Source: Planctomycetaceae bacterium
GTDB taxonomy: Bacteria; Planctomycetota; Planctomycetia; Pirellulales; Thermoguttaceae
DNA length: 11,097 nt
Assembly: GCA_015062085.1 (NCBI GenBank)
Contig: SUVI01000134.1
Coordinates: 1 to 11,097 of the forward strand
Direction: 5' to 3'
Below are positions 7,286 through 11,097 of the stretch, in pieces. Made by a program: the position numbers and the translations under genes. The notes beneath the pieces are model-generated. The model was not told where the DNA came from. It worked only from the letters and a program-made list of their open reading frames with translations, and made no database searches. Numbering within the stretch: the first letter of the stretch is position 1; each line of letters starts with the position of its first letter.

Positions 7286-8332
7286 ATGTCGGCTGACCGT
7301 CAGTTCCGACTTAACATAAACAAAATGAAACGTCCCCCGATCCCTACATTTCCAGAAGATGACGCCTACCGTCAGCAGCTCCTTGCCGATGCTGGTCTGC
7401 CGCCGGAACAGCATAAACGGATCCGTTCGATCATTGGTCCTTCGGAGATCCAGACCATCGTGCGGACATTTCAGAAGAGCATGACGTTTTACCAGCCGGG
7501 GATCCGCCCTCCGGAACTTCGCCATCAAAAAGACACGCACGGACTGGAAAACGTGAAAGCTCGGACATTTCGTGCCAATCTTCACATTCACACGCGACAT
7601 TCCGATGGACGGCTTTCGATCCCGCAGCTTCTCTATCAGGCTTCGGCCTACGCAAACAGTGTCGCGGAAGTCATCACCAAGGACACTCCGGCACCTTTCG
7701 CTCCGTTCACCATCGGAATCATGGACCATAATCGGGTCGAGGGGTGCGCTGAAGCGATCCGCCTGATTTGGGAAAGTCCCCGGCGCTACCGCAATCTGCG
7801 CGTCATTTTAGGTTCGGAAGTCACGGTCAGGATCCACAGGATCTACGATTTCCAACTGCGTGAAAAACGCGGTGTGCATTTTCTCCTGACGGGGATCACG
7901 CCGGAATCGGAACCGATCCGCGAGCTTCTCCGCCCATTCGCCAATGTGCCGCGCCCAACACGTCATACCTACACGCAGTCGCCGTCGGTTTCACTCACTC
8001 AGATCGCGCAAATGTTCGAGGTTCAGAAATTCGGTTCCCTTTCCATGGCGCATCCGTCACGCATCCAGCTTCAAAAATTCCTTTGCAAGCCAGAGTACAC
8101 AACGGAAGCCATGCGTCAATACATTCATCTATTTCACGAGATCCTGGGAAAACGCGCACTTTATGTGGAGGCATTTTACCAGGCATACTCCAGAAACCTG
8201 GCACTAAACGTACAGGAACTCCGGACGATCCTCGAAACTACGGCTGCCGAACGTCTGCTGGTTGCCGGGGGAATGGATACGCACGGTGCAAACATTTTTT
8301 ACAATATGGCCTCCCCGGCTTTCCAAATTTAG
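7286..8332 (+). CDS. PHP-domain metal-dependent phosphoesterase
   Basis: The product has 348 residues from this ATG. PHP domains are TIM-like barrels with a trinuclear metal site that hydrolyse phosphoesters, including nucleotides, histidinol phosphate and DNA ends. The motifs appear in order: NLHIHTRHSDG (98-108; His100, His102, Asp107), GIMDHN (144-149; Asp147, His148), LGSEVTV (175-181; Glu178), AHPSRI (255-260; His256), VEAF (294-297; Glu295) and GGMDTHG (328-334; Asp331, His333). The first 95 residues are helical and without recognised motifs. The start is uncertain: neither 7286 nor the in-frame ATG at 7325 has an SD, and 7325, in an A-rich context, would give a 335-residue protein. It follows the MBL gene by 52 bp. 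The exact substrate is unknown. Confidence 0.86.
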   Translation: MSADRQFRLNINKMKRPPIPTFPEDDAYRQQLLADAGLPPEQHKRIRSIIGPSEIQTIVRTFQKSMTFYQPGIRPPELRHQKDTHGLENVKARTFRANLHIHTRHSDGRLSIPQLLYQASAYANSVAEVITKDTPAPFAPFTIGIMDHNRVEGCAEAIRLIWESPRRYRNLRVILGSEVTVRIHRIYDFQLREKRGVHFLLTGITPESEPIRELLRPFANVPRPTRHTYTQSPSVSLTQIAQMFEVQKFGSLSMAHPSRIQLQKFLCKPEYTTEAMRQYIHLFHEILGKRALYVEAFYQAYSRNLALNVQELRTILETTAAERLLVAGGMDTHGANIFYNMASPAFQI

Positions 8333-8401
8333 CGGAAACGGCACGACGCCCCCTTTACTGCCGCACGAAAGAATGCCGGCCGGACGCCTTTACCGACCGA
8401 A

Positions 8402-8496
8402 GATCCCCTCGATCCCCTCGATCCCCTCGATCCCCTCGATCCCCCGATCCCCTCGATCCCCTCGATCCCCTCGATCCCCTCGATCCCCTCGATCCC
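8402..8496. repeat. 9-bp microsatellite (GATCCCCTC)
   Basis: There are ten units plus a partial one. Units at 8402-8437 and 8446-8490 are exact; one central unit (8438-8445) is 8 bp, missing a base, and the last unit is partial (8491-8496). The tract lies in the 187-bp gap between the PHP and glycosidase genes, ending 23 bp before the start codon. It falls upstream of the chosen start, so it is not translated in this annotation. Length changes would alter the leader and the distance to any upstream promoter. Confidence 0.95.
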
Positions 8497-8508
8497 GCCA
8501 TTTTATCC

Positions 8509-8513
8509 AGGAG
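8509..8513 (+). promoter_or_regulatory. Ribosome binding site deciding the start at 8520
   Basis: AGGAG sits 6 nt before ATG 8520. It makes this start, with a signal peptide directly after it, far more likely than the in-frame upstream ATG 8262, which overlaps the PHP gene and would read through the microsatellite. Confidence 0.8.
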
Positions 8514-8519
8514 CTGAAC

Positions 8520-10328
8520 ATGAAAAATTCATCCCATTTTCCGTTCCAGAAGCCTACGCTCTGCCTTCTTTTAGCGACGCTGGCTCTTTGCGCCGGCCTC
8601 TCGCTGCACGAAGCCGCTGCGCAAAACACAGCGCAAAACACAGCGCAAAACGCCAGCCCAATGGTACTCAAAACGCAGGAAGGCTACCCGTCTTGGCTTC
8701 AGGACCGATGGTTTTACTCATCACTGGGCGTACACTCCGACGAGACCGCGGAACAGCTCGTCGCACTCATTCGTGATGCCGGCGACTCCGGTCTGAACGG
8801 TCTCCTCTGGGCCTGCGGAATGGAAAACTGCGGGAAATGGTCTCCGGAACAAAAAGCGCGCTTCCGAAAAATCAAATCAGCCGCCGATAAAGCCGGAGTC
8901 GAGATCATTCCGATCATCTGGTCGGTCGGTTACGGAACGATGCTCGGACGAAACCCGAATCTCGTGGAATCCGTTCCGATCCGTGACCTGCGCGTCATTG
9001 CCCGCGGCGGAAAAGTAGAACTCGACCCGAAAGAAGAAGCGCACTCCTCTCCCTACGGAGGTTTTGAAGGATTCAGCGGCAACAAACCGCTCGGATTCCA
9101 ATTTGCGGACCGCCCCGGTACGATCTCGTTCCGCGACACAGAAGTGAAGCACACCGGCAATTCCTCCCTCCGTCTTGAGAATTTTATCGCCGACAAATAC
9201 GGTCACGGCCGCGTTCTGATGAAGCTCAAAGTCACACCGAACCGCAGCTACCGCGTGAAGATATGGTTCAAAACAGAGGCGATCCCGGCACAGGGACTTG
9301 TGCGTTTCCAGATCTACGGCACCAACGGCTCTTGGGTCTCCATCACGCCCAAACTTCCGGAAAACGGCACGCAGGACTGGACGGAGGCCTCGCTGAACTT
9401 CACGACCGGGGCAGACGACACCGAAGTCAATTTCTACGCAGGCGTCTGGGACGGCACGGAAGGAAAAGTCTGGCTCGACGACATCACGCTCGAAAGCAGC
9501 TGCATGACGGCGCCGGTCATGCGTCCCGGCACGCCGCTGACCGTGAAAAATGCTGAAACGGGAGAGAGTTACGAACTCGGAAAGGACTACCTTCCGGAAC
9601 CGCTCCGGATCGGGGATCTCCAGCGGGGGATCACGAGATCGCCGATCCGCCTCCCCGAAGGAAGCCGCATCCCGGAAAACGCCCGGCTTTCGCTCTCTTT
9701 CTACATTCCCTCGCTTTCGATCAAAGGCCAGACCTCCGTCTGCATGTCGGAACCGGAACTTTACGAACATTTCGAGGCGTCTGCCAAAGACATCATGGAG
9801 CTTCTCGCACCGAAAAAATGGTTCCTGAGCATGGATGAGATCCGCTCGGCAAACACGTGCGAGTCTTGCGAAAAACGCGGAATTTCGCTCGCCGAGATCT
9901 TAGGCGGCTGCCTGACCCGACAGTACGAGATCATTCAGAAAGTCCAGCCCGGTGCACAGGTCTACGTCTGGTCCGACATGCTCGATCCGCACCACAACTG
10001 CCGCGCCGACTACATGCGGTGCCGCGGTGACTTTACCGGAGTCTGGGAGCACATTCCGAAAGAACTCATCATTTCGTGCTGGTACCACAAGATCCGCGAA
10101 AAAAGCATGAGTTTCTTCTCCGAAAAAGGTTTCCGCACCCAAGCGGCAGCGTACTATGACGTCGATTCGCTCGACACGTCGCGTGAATGGCTCGAGACCT
10201 GCGAACTCACACCGAACTGCACGGGCATCATGTACACGACGTGGCGAAAAAAGTACGAACTCATGAAAGATTTCGGAAAAATGCTCCAGCAGAAACGTCT
10301 CCAAGAAGTTCCCCTCCCCGAAAAGTAA
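8520..10328 (+). CDS. Secreted glycoside hydrolase, GH20-like TIM barrel with inserted jelly-roll domain
   Basis: The product has 602 residues. A signal peptide (hydrophobic core about 14-29, cleavage near EAAA) is followed by an Ala-Gln-Asn-Thr repeat. A TIM-barrel start with DETAEQLVALIRDAG and LLWACGM is seen to about residue 150. Residues about 190-325 look like a carbohydrate-binding jelly roll (HTGNSSLRLENF; YRVKIWFKTEA; VWLDDITLES). The barrel resumes after 400 with FLSMDEIR (435-442), where adjacent Asp439-Glu440 recalls the catalytic Asp-Glu pair of GH20, then QVYVWSDMLDPHHN and WYHK. I infer a secreted glycan-degrading enzyme; the family is not certain and could be an undefined GH20-like clade. 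The final TAA abuts the 61-bp repeat array. Confidence 0.78.
   Translation: MKNSSHFPFQKPTLCLLLATLALCAGLSLHEAAAQNTAQNTAQNASPMVLKTQEGYPSWLQDRWFYSSLGVHSDETAEQLVALIRDAGDSGLNGLLWACGMENCGKWSPEQKARFRKIKSAADKAGVEIIPIIWSVGYGTMLGRNPNLVESVPIRDLRVIARGGKVELDPKEEAHSSPYGGFEGFSGNKPLGFQFADRPGTISFRDTEVKHTGNSSLRLENFIADKYGHGRVLMKLKVTPNRSYRVKIWFKTEAIPAQGLVRFQIYGTNGSWVSITPKLPENGTQDWTEASLNFTTGADDTEVNFYAGVWDGTEGKVWLDDITLESSCMTAPVMRPGTPLTVKNAETGESYELGKDYLPEPLRIGDLQRGITRSPIRLPEGSRIPENARLSLSFYIPSLSIKGQTSVCMSEPELYEHFEASAKDIMELLAPKKWFLSMDEIRSANTCESCEKRGISLAEILGGCLTRQYEIIQKVQPGAQVYVWSDMLDPHHNCRADYMRCRGDFTGVWEHIPKELIISCWYHKIREKSMSFFSEKGFRTQAAAYYDVDSLDTSREWLETCELTPNCTGIMYTTWRKKYELMKDFGKMLQQKRLQEVPLPEK
8619..8654 (+). repeat. 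12-bp in-frame tandem repeat after the signal peptide
   Basis: GCGCAAAACACA is present twice exactly (8619-8630, 8631-8642) and a third time with two changes at its end (8643-8654). It encodes Ala-Gln-Asn-Thr/Ala units immediately after the predicted signal peptide cleavage region, lengthening a disordered mature N-terminus. Confidence 0.92.
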
Positions 10329-11005
10329 AAAAACGCCCTGCGCGTACCGGCCCGACTTGGGAGGCGGCGCGTCTCGCGTCGCTTTCCTAAAAAACGTCCT
10401 GCGCGTGCCGGCCCAACTTGGGAGGCGGCGCGTCTCGCGTCGCTTTCCCCAAAAACGGCTCAACTTGGAAGGCGGCGCACCTCACGGCGCATTCCCCCAA
10501 AACGCCCTGCGCATGCCGGCCTAACTTGGGAGGCGACGCGTCTCGCGTCGCTTTCCCCAAAAACGGCCCAACTTGGAAGGCGGCGCGTCTCGCGTCGCTT
10601 TCCTAAAAAACGCCCTGCGCGTGCCGGCCCAACTTGGGAAGCGGCGCACCTCGCGGCGCTTTCCTAAAAAACGCCCTGCGCGTGCCGGCCAACTTGGGAG
10701 GCGGCGCACCTCACGGCGCTTTCCCCAAAAACGCCCTGCGCGTGCCGGCCCGACTTGGAAGGCGGCGCACCTCGCGTCGCTTTCCTAAAAAATGCCCTGC
10801 GCGTGCCGGCCCGACTTGGGAGGCGGCGCGTCTCGCGGCGCTTTCCTAAAAAACGCCCTGCGCGTGCCGGCCCGACTTGGGAGGCGGCGCACCTCACGTC
10901 GCTTTCCTAAAAAACGCCCTGCGCGTACCGGCCCGACTTGGGAGGCGGCGCGTCTCGCGTCGCTTTCCTAAAAAACGTCCTGCGCGTGCCGGCCCAACTT
11001 GGGAG
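10328..11005. repeat. 61-bp GC-rich tandem repeat array, 12 units
   Basis: Each unit starts with an A-run, then CGCCCTGCGCGTGCCGG, CCCGACTTGGGAGG, CGGCGCGTCTCGCGTCGC and TTTCCT. Unit starts are 10328, 10389, 10450, 10497, 10558, 10605, 10666, 10726, 10787, 10848, 10909 and 10970. Units 3 and 5 are 47 bp (a 14-bp deletion), unit 7 is 60 bp, and unit 12 is cut at 36 bp; the rest are 61 bp. The first unit shares the final A of the glycosidase stop codon. There are no unique spacers, so it is not CRISPR. The period is not a multiple of three and the A-run carries stops, so coding is unlikely. Unit 4 contains a perfect 8-bp stem GCGACGCG-TCT-CGCGTCGC (10533-10551); most others are imperfect here. 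The first unit's hairpin could end the upstream transcript. Confidence 0.95.
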
Positions 11006-11097
11006 TTTCTGTATTCAAGTCAAGGGGGTAAATTGTCAAAATTTTAATTATTTTAAAAATTTACCTTTTTGCTTGGTTCAGCATTCAAGCTGGGAAG
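11006..11097. other. AT-rich tail after the array with a terminator-like stem-loop
   Basis: Composition switches abruptly from GC-rich array to AT-rich sequence. GGTAAATT (11027-11034) pairs with AATTTACC (11058-11065), and five T's follow (11066-11070), as in an intrinsic terminator reading rightward, although the 23-nt AT-only interior makes it weak. ATTCAAG recurs at 11013-11019 and 11083-11089, about the stem-loop. No gene is visible before the window ends. Confidence 0.4.

Noticed and set aside
8262..8519. Start of the glycosidase at ATG 8262
   Set aside because: It would overlap the PHP gene and translate the microsatellite as Ile-Pro-Ser repeats; SD and signal peptide place the start at 8520.
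8390..8671. Minus-strand frame with Gly-Asp-Arg repeats
   Set aside because: It is a translation of the 9-bp microsatellite and overlaps the signal peptide region antisense.
10187..10897. Several 60-190 residue frames through the 61-bp array on both strands
   Set aside because: They are by-products of repetition; the period is not a multiple of three, frames end at the A-run stops, and no SD or conserved motif is present.
10328..11005. CRISPR array
   Set aside because: Units are directly adjacent with no unique spacers and no cas genes are nearby.
1..11097. tRNA, rRNA, transposase or integrase genes
   Set aside because: No cloverleaf, rRNA-like stretch or recombinase motif was found on either strand by reading; a covariance search was not possible.

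Overview
The window reads as a GC-rich bacterial chromosome segment, most likely from Planctomycetota or a close PVC relative. That placement is an inference from gene content: a secreted two-module STN/secretin-like protein, secreted glycoside hydrolases, a PAPS-type sulfotransferase and many short tandem repeats at gene edges. No rRNA, tRNA or taxonomic marker gene is present, so it stays tentative.

Layout. Bases 3-575 are the 3' end of a GH43-like beta-propeller glycosidase. A secreted protein with two tandem STN-like plus secretin-N-like modules follows (701-2200). Bases 2211-2409 hold a nested imperfect inverted repeat that separates this plus-strand pair from a minus-strand pair: a Stf3-type sulfotransferase (4374-3211) followed 36 bp later by a divergent deoxyribose-phosphate aldolase (3174-2437). 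The 413-bp divergent intergenic region (4375-4787) carries an extended -10 promoter for the minus-strand pair, a 13-bp triple repeat in its leader, and a weaker candidate promoter facing the other way. The plus strand then runs through a HerA-like ATPase (DUF853/YjgR family, 4788-6365), an RNase Z-like metallo-beta-lactamase (6472-7233) and a PHP-domain phosphoesterase (7286-8332). A 9-bp microsatellite leads into a secreted GH20-like glycosidase (8520-10328). From its stop codon to base 11005 lies an array of a 61-bp GC-rich repeat, followed by an AT-rich tail with a stem-loop.

How the parts may work together. The two glycosidases and the sulfotransferase fit handling of complex, possibly sulfated, polysaccharides. 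DeoC would feed deoxyribose carbon into central metabolism. The HerA/MBL/PHP trio consists of an ATPase and two metal-dependent phosphoesterase-type folds in one orientation; a joint nucleic-acid role is only a hypothesis.

The least ordinary material is non-coding. The 61-bp array is mosaic, with an exact 97-bp duplication at its two ends. The 199-bp nested palindrome and a series of 9-18 bp tandem duplications in or beside genes also stand out.
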